From Membranipora membranacea (lineage: Eukaryota; Bryozoa; Gymnolaemata; Cheilostomatida; Membraniporidae), in assembly GCA_914767715.1 (NCBI GenBank), contig OU612074.1:10264062-10328061 (forward strand): a stretch of DNA of 64,000 bases, in the 5' to 3' direction. Numbering within the stretch: position 1 is the stretch's first letter; each line of letters starts with the position of its first letter. Under the pieces are notes generated by a model that was given only the letters and a program-made list of their open reading frames with translations, had not been told where the DNA came from and searched no databases. Of the stretch, positions 22,198 through 32,763 are shown in pieces. The translations under genes and the position numbers were made by a program.

Positions 22198-25100
22198 ATG
22201 GCAGCAGCAGCATCCAATGAGGAGACTATCAGGTGTGGTGACTGCCTAGAGGAGGAAGGTTACATTACCAATCCTCTCACTCTGCCCTGTGATCACATAT
22301 TCTGTGAGCCTTGTCTGTCCAAACAACCATCCGGTGAGCAACTCAAGTGCTTCCAATGCAAGTAAGTTTCTCAGTTCAAAACTTTGCACTGATTGGGCTT
22401 TCCACATATAGGCTTCTATAGTCTTAGACATTATCTAGTCAACAGGCCGACAGCATCTCAGTTGGCAGGATAATGGTAGAATTACCGTTGAATCCAGCAT
22501 GCCTGGACAATCTTTGTGTTTGCGGGGGGGGGGGGGGGGGGGATGGGGAGAGTTTTTCTTCACTAATTTCTGTACCTCATCTTATCCTGTAAATTTGTAA
22601 TTTGTCACACCACACTTCAAAAACAGTGAGTTGGTGTCACACTCAGAAAATCAACCAGGATAGGTAAGAGAGATTTATAAACCCGAGGGTGCTGGTTGCT
22701 GGAATAGTCAACCTTGAGCGTTCCCCAGTGGTAACCGTACCCAAGACTCCTGCGACACCAATGGCCTGGGAGGGAATAGCAAACGCGCTAACTCATTGTC
22801 CTAACTATAGCCATCACACTATACTCAAAAAAAATGTGTTGACGGGGCTAACCAGAAAGCCTGCCATTCACTACTCAGAGTCGCATACTCGCATCTGCCA
22901 GTACAGTCTGACCAGCAAATGAAAAAAACCGACCGGACAAGAGTTATCTCATCAATGGGGATTGAGGAGACAACTTTCATGAAACAAAGTGCTCGATGCT
23001 GTTATACCAAAATTGATCAGTTCTCAATATAGTGTGTAATCATACCCTCCTCCTTTCTCTATGCTTGCCAAGTACATGCTCTGATGATTATTTGAGTGGA
23101 CAGTCATAGTTCAACAGCCACCAAAACGTGACCATTCAAATTATTTTTATGTCATCAAGTACACGGACCAAACTTACATCTTCTGCTTTGATATTTCTAG
23201 GCAACTTCATGATGTCAGCATCGACAGCTTGCCATCTGCCATGCATGCTACCTTCTGTGAGCCATGTGATGATGGTGGAAGGAAGAACAAGACAGCTCTA
23301 GTTTTCTGTACAAAGTGTGAGACCAAATACTGCGCTAAACATGCAGAAGTAAGCCTGTTCTGTTGTACTTCAGGGTGAAAATTAATGTCGACTCATTGGT
23401 GAAAGTCAGGATGGGACTAATTGTAAAGGATACGTATTGCGATACTAGAGGTTGAGTTTGATGCAGACTTATACAATGCCGAACTTAAAAAATCGCAATC
23501 AGTCAGTGAATGTCAAATGGCTGATGGAAATATATATTCAGGAAAAAAGCTTTCCATCTGCAAGTGAGTTGAATATGGGAGCTTTCCGGGAATACTGTTT
23601 CCCTCAATTATATTTCAGGTTCACGATTCACTCAACAGAAAACATAAGAAGATTAGTATAGTGGCATACAGGACATCATCTTTTGCTCAAGAGCTGAAGC
23701 ATTGCAAAAAGCACAAATCAGAGCCAGTGACAATCGGCTGCAACAAATGTTGGACTGTGCTTTGCCCACTGTGTATATCTTCTGAGGCTGGGAATTGCAT
23801 AAATGGTGAGCCAAATTTATCAATATTTAGCAATGAGATATGGTATTATCAGTGTTCTGAATGAGTGGGAACTGACTTCCCGCAAAAAAATATAGAAGGG
23901 GAACCTTTAGCACACAGTTTCCACTAGATTCTGTTCAAAACAGTATCAGGTTGTCTATTTTGACCAGATATCAATCATACTATTACAGATCCATATTTCT
24001 GCATAATTTGATCTAGAAATTGCAAAAAATTCTCAAAATGATTTTCAACGTAGAGAGTAGAGTAAACACAAAGAAAAAAGTCCAATTAGACCACTGGGTA
24101 TTATACACTGAACACACAGCTTAACTGCATGAGAGCAAGGAGTTGATGAGAGGAGCACACTGTTTCAACTTATTAGGCGTTGTTAGAAAAATTAATAATC
24201 ACTGTATATTTTATATACTGTACTTTGTTCACCATTTTATTCATGCTAATTTTGAATTGATTCAATTCAATATTTGATATTTGTTACAGGTGCAAACCAC
24301 GATCTAATGGCATTAATTGAGTTAGCTGATGAGTTTACTGCTTACCTCGAGCCAATAAAGCAGAGAGCAGAGGAGAGAATCGCAGAAATATCTGCGACCT
24401 TGAAGGAGACAACTCTCACTTTGGGAAAATGGGATTCTGAGACAGATGTGATTGTAGACGACATTCAAAAAGCACGGGAGAGACAGGTAACCATAGTTAT
24501 CAGGGCACTTTTCTCTCTTTGTCTGCCGGCTTCTAATTATAACAGGAAGGATAGGATAAAGACTATAAAATATAAGCTGAGTCTAGAGTATCATATTTAT
24601 TTATTTATTTATTTATTTATTTATTGTGTAGCGCCATTTTAAAGACTACCGAAAGACTAAAGAAACGTATGTATACAGTCTGGCAGCTACTTTTGGTTTA
24701 GGTATGCAATATATTTATCCTGTAAAAGTGCTCTACCAACTCGATGTGCATGTCAGGGTGACAGTTTACAACAGTAAATAAATTACTCATCAACATTCAC
24801 AGTTCTCTAATGTAGATCGAAGTGGTGGCACATTGGGATCATACAGAAATGGGGTTAAATACCTCAATGTAGGCACTTAGGCCTGGTTACCATGTTATAC
24901 CATGTTTCTTTTTTTTTCAAAGTTGAGAGCAATAGAGAATCAATATGAGGAGCTTGAGAAGAAGTACAGAGACAGCCGCTCTGAGGGGAAACAGAGACTA
25001 ACCGAGTACAGGGAGGAGTCTGATAACAAGCTTAACCTTTATCTGGATAAACTGCAGGAGCTGCGCTCTGAAATAGCTAAAACTCATGTGGTAGGTTCAT

Positions 25101-26857
25101 GGAAAACTATCTAAATCTCATGTAATAGTTTGATATTTTTATTCTTACCCAGAACAAGTCTTTAACTCCTTGCCCAGAAGACCTAATACTTTTCCACCTG
25201 TAAACATCTTGTGCAATTACGTCAGAAAATGCTATGGACAGTAGGTATTTTGTTTGAAGTATCAGTGAGAACCGAGGAACGATCATCATAATATATGATA
25301 ACTGTTGTAGATTGACTTAGTGAGGAAGAAAGAGAAAATGGTTGAAGGGTTTGGTGAGATTGTGGCTGAAGAGTTTCATGGGGCTGTTATACCTGAACAA
25401 TTGATGGTAGCCCCAACAGGTGTGTATGTATCAGAGCAACCCTCATTGTGTTCACACAGGTCTTTAATACCTTATGTGCCCTGGAAATTAATTCCCATTA
25501 CTCAAAGCATTATTACACTTCTCACTCATTACTGACCCCCTTTGAGGAGATTACAACTACATTTATATACAGGAAATTGTTAAATCTTTATTCTTTTTAG
25601 CTCGTGAATACCGAACTATTGAAATAGAGATTAAAGGAGTTCATGACTTCACCATTACCCCTCCCTCAAGCCAAACATCTCACCTACCAAAACGACCCTC
25701 TCCAACTTCTATAGAGCTCATCAAAGAAGAACCTGTTAAATTATTTCCAGTCTCGATTTGCCATTACAAGGGAATCATTTATGTGGGGCATGAAGGTGGG
25801 AGTATTACAAGGATTCACGACAATAGCAATAAAAACGAAAATTTCATCAAGCTTGGAAGTTGGGTTCAGGGTATTATCGCACATCAGGACAGACTGTACT
25901 CACTTGTACTGGAACATGTACTGTTTGGGAATATACCCAAAATATTTGTACATGACTTAAATGGTCAACAGCTCTACACATGGACACACAGAGAAACTGC
26001 GGGTTTGTCTGCCAGGGCTTTGACCATCATCAATGATCAGCTAGTCGTTGCTGATAAATCTCAAGGAGTTTTCTCAACCTACACTCTAACAGGCGAACCT
26101 GTAAGAGATATCAAATGTAACCTAGTAAATAAAAATAGCTTAATGACCATCTGCAATGCTGGAGGAAACTCAATACTAGTTTCTGACGTTACTGCAGAGC
26201 TTTACAAAGTCAACCTGACAACTGGAAAAGTCGAATGGACTTCAGATCAAGTCCACAATCCAATTGGAGTTTTAATGCTCGACCATGAAAATGCTCTGGT
26301 GACTACATACGCCTCATTGAATCAAACAAAGATATGGATACTTAATTCTACATCTGGTAAGTCTTGGTTATGGACCCTGATGCTTTTTATAACACATGAT
26401 TGGTTGGTGCTTTATACTGTGATTATATTATGACTAGCAATTCCTTAGCAGAACACGAGATCCCTCACAATTCAAATTTCAGGTGGACCATAGCCAATTT
26501 GTTGGCTCTGAATGGCTGGTAGGTTGGGCTAATGGGAGCTCTTTTCCCACCCAACAGCCAATAATATCAGAGCCAACATATTGGCTAGGTGAACTAGCAC
26601 CAAGTCAAGGATAACGTTATCTCATGCATGATCAATGTATTATGTGATCCCTACTACTGTTTTTGCCCAAACTAGCATTGCCAATAAACCACTCACTCAG
26701 CTTGTATATTTTAGGTTGCATAGAGGGAGAGATAGCTGATTCAACAAGAAGACTGAGGTACAGCGCTGTACATGACATGTGTTTGAATGGGAACACCCTG
26801 ATGATTCCCAGATACTGTGACCGTGCTGTACTCTTCTATAGACTCAAATATGATTAG
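22198..26857 (+). CDS. TRIM-type protein: RING, B-boxes, coiled coil, propeller
   Basis: Eight exons: 22198-22361, 23201-23348, 23619-23805, 24290-24486, 24923-25090, 25311-25419, 25601-26356, 26715-26857 (623 residues). A likely E3 ubiquitin ligase (inferred from family). The RING at residues 13-54 has all eight ligands (C13-C16, C31-H33, C36-C39, C51-C54). A first B-box-like zinc motif follows from C74-C77; a second starts at CKKH and continues with a CNKC ... CPLC pattern. Residues of about 170-310 are Glu/Lys-rich helices fitting the TRIM coiled coil. The long exon 7 holds repeats with G-x-I-Y-V, D-x-L-Y and D-x-L-V-V-A-D-K patterns, as in NHL-like beta-propellers. IKEEPVK is a possible SUMO site. 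The start ATG follows an acceptor at 22177. An AATAAA lies at 26871, just after the stop. A second copy of the last exon follows. Confidence 0.88.
22525..22543. repeat. Poly-G tract
   Basis: A run of about 19 consecutive G lies in intron 1 of the TRIM gene. It could form a quadruplex on the coding strand and is a likely site of length variation or assembly error. Confidence 0.9.
22683..22800 (-). repeat. tRNA-like SINE fragment (minus strand), copy 2
   Basis: It shares GAGCGTTCCCCAG, GGAATAGC and GCGCTAAC landmarks with 20145-20290 in the same order. Together the two copies define a dispersed repeat of at least 110 bases. It lies in intron 1 of the TRIM gene. Confidence 0.5.
24595..24626. 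repeat. (TTTA)n microsatellite
   Basis: About seven to eight uninterrupted TTTA units lie in intron 4 of the TRIM gene. They are followed by one end of the GACTACCC-type MITE (from about 24640). Confidence 0.9.
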
Positions 26858-27240
26858 ACCAAGGTTTGTCAATAAATTGCCTTACAACTGCTCTTTTCCC
26901 ACCCAACAACCAATAATATCAGAGCCAACATATTGGCTAGGTGAACCAGCACCAAGTATGGGTAATGTTATCTCATCGCATTATAAATGTATTGTTTGAT
27001 CCCTACTACTGTCTTTGCCCGTACTAGCATTGCCAATAAACCACTCACAAATTTTATACATTTTAGGTTGCATAGCAAGAGAGATCGCTGATACGACCAT
27101 AATACCAAAGGACTGCAAAGACATGTGTCTGAAAAGGACCACCCTGATGATTCCCACATTTGATGAAGAACTTGTGCTCTTCTATAGACTCAAATATGAT
27201 TAGACCAAAGTGTAGTATGAAATGTCGAACCGCTGCAAGG
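26539..27240 (+). repeat. 352-bp tandem duplication carrying the TRIM last exon
   Basis: TTTTCCCACCCAACA begins at 26542 and again at 26894. The exon acceptors are at 26715 and 27067. Both offsets are exactly 352 bases. The unit includes a CCAAT-type inverted repeat, the intron 3' end, the acceptor, the exon, the stop and about 30 bases of 3' flank. Intron parts look about 90 percent alike by eye, whereas the middle of the exon differs strongly. Confidence 0.9.
27067..27203 (+). CDS. Alternative terminal exon of the TRIM gene
   Basis: This is a second, intact copy of the last coding exon. It has the same acceptor context (CATTTTAG), the same phase, an open frame and the same final FYRLKYD before TAG. 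If exon 7 splices here, the protein has 621 residues rather than 623. The ends of the exon are conserved (GCI..EIAD, DMCL, TLMIP), but the middle is changed by substitutions and small length differences that keep the frame. The poly(A) signal present after the first copy is altered here (ATGAAA in place of AATAAA), so a transcript ending here needs another signal. It could be a used alternative exon or a copy not yet decayed; the intact frame favours use. Confidence 0.7.
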
Positions 27241-27249
27241 CCAGCAAAT

Positions 27250-27400
27250 CCATGTCAATGTAGATCAAGATTGATCCAGTTTGCCTATATTCGGAATTGC
27301 TCTCCCTCCACTGATAAGCGGCAGGCGGAGGAGGGCTTATCAGTGGAGAGGAGCAAATCCCAATGCAAGCAAACTTGATCTGGGCTCGATAAGCATTGCT
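27250..27400. repeat. Inverted-repeat element with CAAGTTTGC ends
   Basis: The left arm GATCCAGTTTGCCTATATTC pairs with the right-side GCAAGCAAACTTGATC. The inner CACTGATAAGC and GCTTATCAGTG arms also pair. Related elements lie at 38565-38700 and 48370-48500, which share TTTGCTTGCATT/AATGCAAGCAAA ends. Confidence 0.7.
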
Positions 27401-27771
27401 TAGCAAGATATGTCTCAGCTTGCGGTTGAGAATTAATTCTACCATCTGTTCTTTTAAACACTCGTAGGTCATACTTATTCATGTACCCTGTGTATTTGAC
27501 GCAACAATTTTTCCTGTCTTCTTAGAAACAAGAGGTGCCATATTCCGTTTTATTTAACCAAATCATCATTGCTATTACTTTTTTTATATTTAACTTCAAT
27601 TATCAAATTACCACATTCCTGCAACAGTGTAATAATTTTCATGATTTTGAATATTTAAACCCTACATCCATAAATATCGTCTTTTTCACTACACAATAAA
27701 AAATGCACTACATGACATTTTTATACCATGACTTCATCATTAACGAAACCATTTCAAGTTTAGTATATCAT

Positions 27772-27892
27772 TAGTTTAAGTGCTCAAACGCTGCAAGATG
27801 CTGGTAGAGGCATTTCATTATCAACCACTTTCTCCCTGGTTGATAATGAAATGCCTCTACCAGCATCTTGCACCGTTTGAGCACTTAAACTA
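27772..27892. mobile_element. Hairpin MITE, 9-bp target duplication (copy 1)
   Basis: It starts TAGTTTAAGTGCTCAAACG and ends with the inverse. The arms pair along almost the whole 121 bases, with a short loop. It is flanked by GTATATCAT at 27763-27771 and 27893-27901, a 9-base direct repeat. Long terminal repeats plus a 9-base duplication are typical of Mutator-like (MULE) elements, so this is probably a MULE-derived MITE. Confidence 0.85.
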
Positions 27893-29445
27893 GTATATCA
27901 TACGTAAGTCAAGCCCTCTATGTGTTTATGCAGCCAATCTCAATAGAGCGGCCTAAAAATGATATAATTGAATACTTTGTGTCAGAACTTGAATACTTTG
28001 TCTCATTTGGTACTTCCATATCTACTTATATCATTTAAACGCCAGACTCCACAGGTGGGGCTTACCATATCCAACCTGGGGCCACCTCACACCCTCAAAG
28101 TTTTTTCGCCTCCCCTACCATTTTTCCTAAACTATGGCCCTAGAATGGCTGATTGGCTGATTGACAGCCAATCATAGACAACATATTGGCTATCCATGAT
28201 GCTAAATAAAGCTTTAATCCTTTGATTAAGCAACATGAAGGAACAGGCTGGTAATTTGGGTTTGTTGCAAATTGGTCTAGGTTCGGTAAAGGTTGTCATC
28301 TAAAGAAATAGAAACCAAAACACCAAGTGCTAAACCTTGAAGTTATCAGTACATGGTAAAAGGTGACATAACTCCTGTTTATGTACTGTCAATGATAAAC
28401 TGAATGGCCAAGTGATGAGATTTCTGGTGATGCTGGTGGTTTCTTGCTTACTAAGAATCTTATCTCTACTCCTACTGGCGCTGTACTTTGCCTTCAAATA
28501 AATTGATGAGAACCGAAATCTTATTGAATAAGTAGCTTACAAAACTTCTACACGCAGTCTGAAGCCACATAATCAAGACATGAAAATGCTGGCCTAAAAA
28601 TCTGGACAGAAATCAAATATGCAAATTCACCTCTTATACAAGTCAATGTGGTGAGATTCATCAAACCTATGACCTAACCATGGAGAGAAAAACGGATGAC
28701 CAATATGTAAACCAAATGTAAATAAAACAACAAAAAATTAATATGTAAGATTCAAGCCGAATCGATGACCGATCTTCAGCAGACGAGGAGACGAAAACAA
28801 TACCAAGCATCAATGTCACTCAACTAGATAATAGTAAAATGTGTACATGTTTGAGTTCAAACTCATCATACAAAAGTTCAAGTGTGAAGTTTGGGTACAA
28901 GTGCACTCTATAGCCACTTTATAAGCAGCACAATTGTTTAATATCCTTACAATTCATGGCAATAGTAAAATCATGTTCTTAATTAATTCAGTTAAGAATG
29001 TCAACAAAGAAAATAAATTCTAGCCAGATTCTTAGTATATTTGGAGTGAGGTTGGTGGGTAGAGACAACCTCCCCTGCATCGAGAACAATCAGGTACAGT
29101 TGAGGCTAGAAGAAGGTATGCTTGTTTTCTGGTGATGGCAGATTCACACAGATTTAGAACATGAGATAAAATTGTTTCGAGCAAATTTTACTCTGTGCTG
29201 GCAAATTCCTACACCCTCACCAGTAAGTATAAATTTCTATTGCACAACTTGTATTATGCAACAACAACAAAATTTTATATTATGGTTTTTGGTTTCCAAA
29301 GGTGTAAAAAGTGTCGAAAATCAAATGTTCTAGCTGTCCTGACATGAGACATTGATTTGTTATTCTATGCACACCAATCAGCAGTGTTTCCTTTCTCTCA
29401 TGGTGACTCAATTCAGGTCTACATTAGCTCTAGACTGAAACCACA

Positions 29446-29512
29446 GGCCTGCTACCACTCCCGACGGGCCGAGCGAAGCGGGGCCCGGAGCACAAAGGGC
29501 CGTCGAGCACAA
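29446..29512. other. Isolated GC-rich patch
   Basis: About 65 bases of very high GC content (GACGGGCCGAGCGAAGCGGG ... GGGCCGTCGAGC) are embedded in AT-rich DNA. AGACTGAAAC on the left and GTTTCAGTCT on the right make an inverted frame, each next to TCTACATTAGCTCTA. It looks like the core of an inserted repeat, class unknown. Confidence 0.6.
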
Positions 29513-31408
29513 AGATAGAGACTGTTGTTTCAGTCTACATTAGCTCTACCCTAGATGTTAGCTAGAGTTTAGTTTAGCTAGTTTTTATGGCAAAGAGAGC
29601 GAGTACATTTTGGCTAGAGTTAATTTAGCTACTGCAAGCTTATGCGGAACGGCGAACACTTTACTCTTTGCATTTTTCTGTGGAGCTGTAAACATCAATA
29701 ATCTGAAAAAATACTACATAAAGGGAATTATTGAACCTAGCTGCTAGTGTGTCCAACAAAGGTTTACCTTTTATGTCAAGTGACGAGTTGATTTACTTTT
29801 TGTAATATATGTTGATAGCTTGTTTTTTTCAGCAGCGGAGAAGCTTAGCTCAATATCAGTGAATCGTATACAATGCATGGTGAGGTTCCCAATAATGACA
29901 CAATATTTTATCTCCAAGAACAATATTTATGGTCAGTTTGTGTGCATTGAAATTTTTGGTTAAGTTTTACAAAAAAAGTAGGTTAAATTCATCTGCAGTA
30001 AGTTTTCAAACGAACTCGCCATCTTTGATCAAAGCTTCCTAAAGGGAGCAGCTAAGCCAGCGTGCGTCAGCCTTTTCAAATTTGCCCTGATTCATTCTTA
30101 TTTCTGATAGTTTTAAATTGAGATGCTAGATTAAAACTTGTTTTGAGGAAGTCTGTAGTTCTATGGGTCCTCGTTACCTGAACACAGGTTGATTCCCATT
30201 ACCTCAGCCGGCCCCTTCTCAAAGACAAGACGACACAACTCATCATTAGTTTCGATGAAATAGAGATATAATTAACCCTTGGTTACAGCAGCTGATTCTC
30301 CAGCCGGCCAACACATTAAAGTTTTATGAGTGAGCATATTCAGATCACAAAAGCGTAGATCATTGACCACAGACATAGACATATAGACAATAATAGCATT
30401 AATGATTTAATATAATTTTGTATAATACAATATGATGATAATATCATTAAATCTATGACTTTACCTCACAATATTTTCTAATAACGTACTTGAGAGCTTG
30501 CATATCACCTCATTTCTTTTCTCTCATTTTAATAACATTCCATATAATAATAATGATATCAGGCACTTTATAAAGTGACAGCAGGAGTTTATCAAAGGCA
30601 GCATGTATATAGCATGTATATAGATTTGTTCAGTGGCTGATTGGAAATAGGATTTACTTGCTTGCCTAAGGCTTGTTATGGCAAATCAAAATCTAAATTT
30701 GAATATAAGTTTATTGGATCTGTAAGATTGAGTAGCATTGACATATTGTGGTTTTAATTAACTCGTATTTCTACTTGATCCCATATAATATCCAAAGCAG
30801 GGCAACAACTTAATACAGTGAAAGCTTTTAAAAAAATAATAATGTAATAATAATACAAGTCTTTTTGCCACTTTTGACATGGTGTGACAAAAAAACTAAA
30901 AAGAGAATGTGCTCAAGAAATGGATTTAAACTTAGGATTTAAAAGAACCCTATTATCCCAAACGTTGCAGTGTTTGACAACTCCCGATATACCTATGCTT
31001 CAAGCAGCCCCTGCTTCAAGCAGCAATACAAATTCTATCACCTCTCAAGAAAAGGGCTGTAAAGCTAATACTCAGAATTTATAGTCTACTTAAGACACAT
31101 AAAATTTTGCTAATGGAAAGCTTTACCGTTTACTCAATAATATATGTCCTCCAAGCCATGCTAGTGATAATTTAATGCTAGCTAACATTATATTAAGTGA
31201 GCGCACTGCTAGCTAAAATGAACTCTAGCTGATATTTATTCCTCTAAGGTAAACAGGCACAAAGATACATTACTTATACATTAACATCTAGGTATTAACT
31301 CAACAAGGGTATATCATTGTAGATAAAGCCAAAATCTGTTGACAACTATCTTCCCTCTATTTAACCAGTTGGCAGCTGCACAAGAAAAAATAGCTACGCA
31401 TGTAGTTT

Positions 31409-31500
31409 AAGTGCTCAAACGGTGCAAGATGCTGGTAGAGGCATTTCATTATCATTATCATTATCAACCACCATATTCACCGTTTGAGCACTTAAACTAC
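31409..31500. mobile_element. Hairpin MITE, 9-bp target duplication (copy 2)
   Basis: It has the same ends as 27772-27892 (TAGTTTAAGTGCTCAAACGG ... CCGTTTGAGCACTTAAACTA) but most of the right arm is deleted, so the interior is asymmetric. CTACGCATG flanks it on both sides as a 9-base direct repeat. The agreement of this duplication length with copy 1 supports the family assignment. Confidence 0.85.
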
Positions 31501-31924
31501 TACGCATGAGGTTTGATAAGAAATTCCATGTGGTGAAACTGTCAACATTTCAAATTCCTGAGAACATGAAATTGAAAACAAAATGTGTGACTTGACTCAG
31601 TCATACTTTGATTTGTCAAGAGAAGAAAATCGTTAATTAATTAGTTGGCAGAGATTCTAATATCGGCAACATCAGAATGACAATCACCTTATCGAACGAC
31701 AACGGCAACATAATTTGCATGATGTTTTCCTAGTATCTCCTTTTAATAAACCCTGGTATACCCTTCAGAGTATTGATTTGTTTTCACACTGCATGGGATA
31801 ATAACTTTCTCATTACATTAAAAGCTTCACATCGTACAGTGGATAATAACCACATGTCTTTGACACATATAAGTTATTTTGAGATATTTCATTTGCCCCA
31901 TGCTAGCTAGTTGTCAGCCGCCCA

Positions 31925-32010
31925 GTGCGACAATACGACAATACAACAATTTGACAATATGACAATACAACAATACTTCGCTATGACAATATGACAATAC
32001 AACAATACAA
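31925..32010. repeat. GACAATAC-type tandem array
   Basis: GACAATACAACAAT and GACAATATGACAATAC units alternate across about 85 bases. The unit is 7-8 bases with variable spacing. Confidence 0.7.
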
Positions 32011-32654
32011 AGATGGCATCTCAGGATGCATTTTGTTTGATTATTCCCATGGAGACACAAGTCAATATTGTCATAATAAGCTGCAATTGCATTGTGGGAA
32101 TATTGCATAAACTCTTCAACCAATCTTGACAAACTGATTGACAGGAAATGAGATTTTACTGATGTTATTGTTGCGTGTCACCAGACTAGACCTAGTCTAT
32201 GTGCTCAGACAGCTCCAATGGGAGTTAGTGGCATTACATTATCAACCACTCCTTTCCAAAAGACCAGACTAAACCACTCGAAATTTATGTTTTCCGGTCA
32301 ACGCCTACCAACTTATCTACAAGTGTCAACTTCCTGACTGCGAGTAGAATCGGCTTTTTACAAAGGGCTGCTATGGAGTCAGCTGTCTATGCTGTCGCAT
32401 GCATCATCATCATTTATTGACAAGCCAGGCAGCTGTATATTCATTAATGCCAGTAAATTACAAACTTTGTTTGATTTACATTGATTTTAGGATTAAAATA
32501 CTGATGACTGACTGAATTGAGTCTGACATGCTCTAGTTTTCATTCCAATTGCTTCTGAATAAACCAGTTACAAAGAAAAACCCTAGTCTTCTACTATTAC
32601 ATAAAAAATAACACTACACCTATACTATATTATTAACTGGGACTACTGCTGTTG

Positions 32655-32763
32655 ATGCTGCCGCTGACTGTTCTGTTTATTGGCGCAGGAGCTTCACTGC
32701 ATGTTTCACCCGGAGACTTAAAAGTGCGAAGTTGTAAATGTCATCCCCAGCAGATACTAAGGG
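32655..32763 (+). CDS. Candidate signal-peptide exon of the FN3 protein
   Basis: An ATG at 32655 opens a 51-codon frame beginning MLPLTVLFIGAGAS, which has the hydrophobic core and small residues expected of a signal peptide. Then comes a Cys-containing segment (SCKCHPQQ). A possible donor after 32763 (AGGG|GTGTCT) leaves phase 1, which matches the acceptor at 35117. The donor is weak and no transcript supports it. If wrong, this is an unrelated short frame ending at TGA 32808-32810. A TA-rich stretch lies about 25-35 bases upstream. Confidence 0.3.

Larger units (their letters stand above)
27204..32654. other. Gene-poor region rich in small repeats
   Basis: No exon chain was found on either strand. 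Contents: a hairpin element (27250-27400), two MULE-type MITEs (27772-27892, 31409-31500), a GC-rich patch (29446-29512), AGCTAGC-type repeats (29540-29640, 31150-31245), a GACAATAC array (31925-32010) and a further possible MITE end (32190-32280). One exon-like segment (29834-29880) has good splice sites but no partners. Confidence 0.55.
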
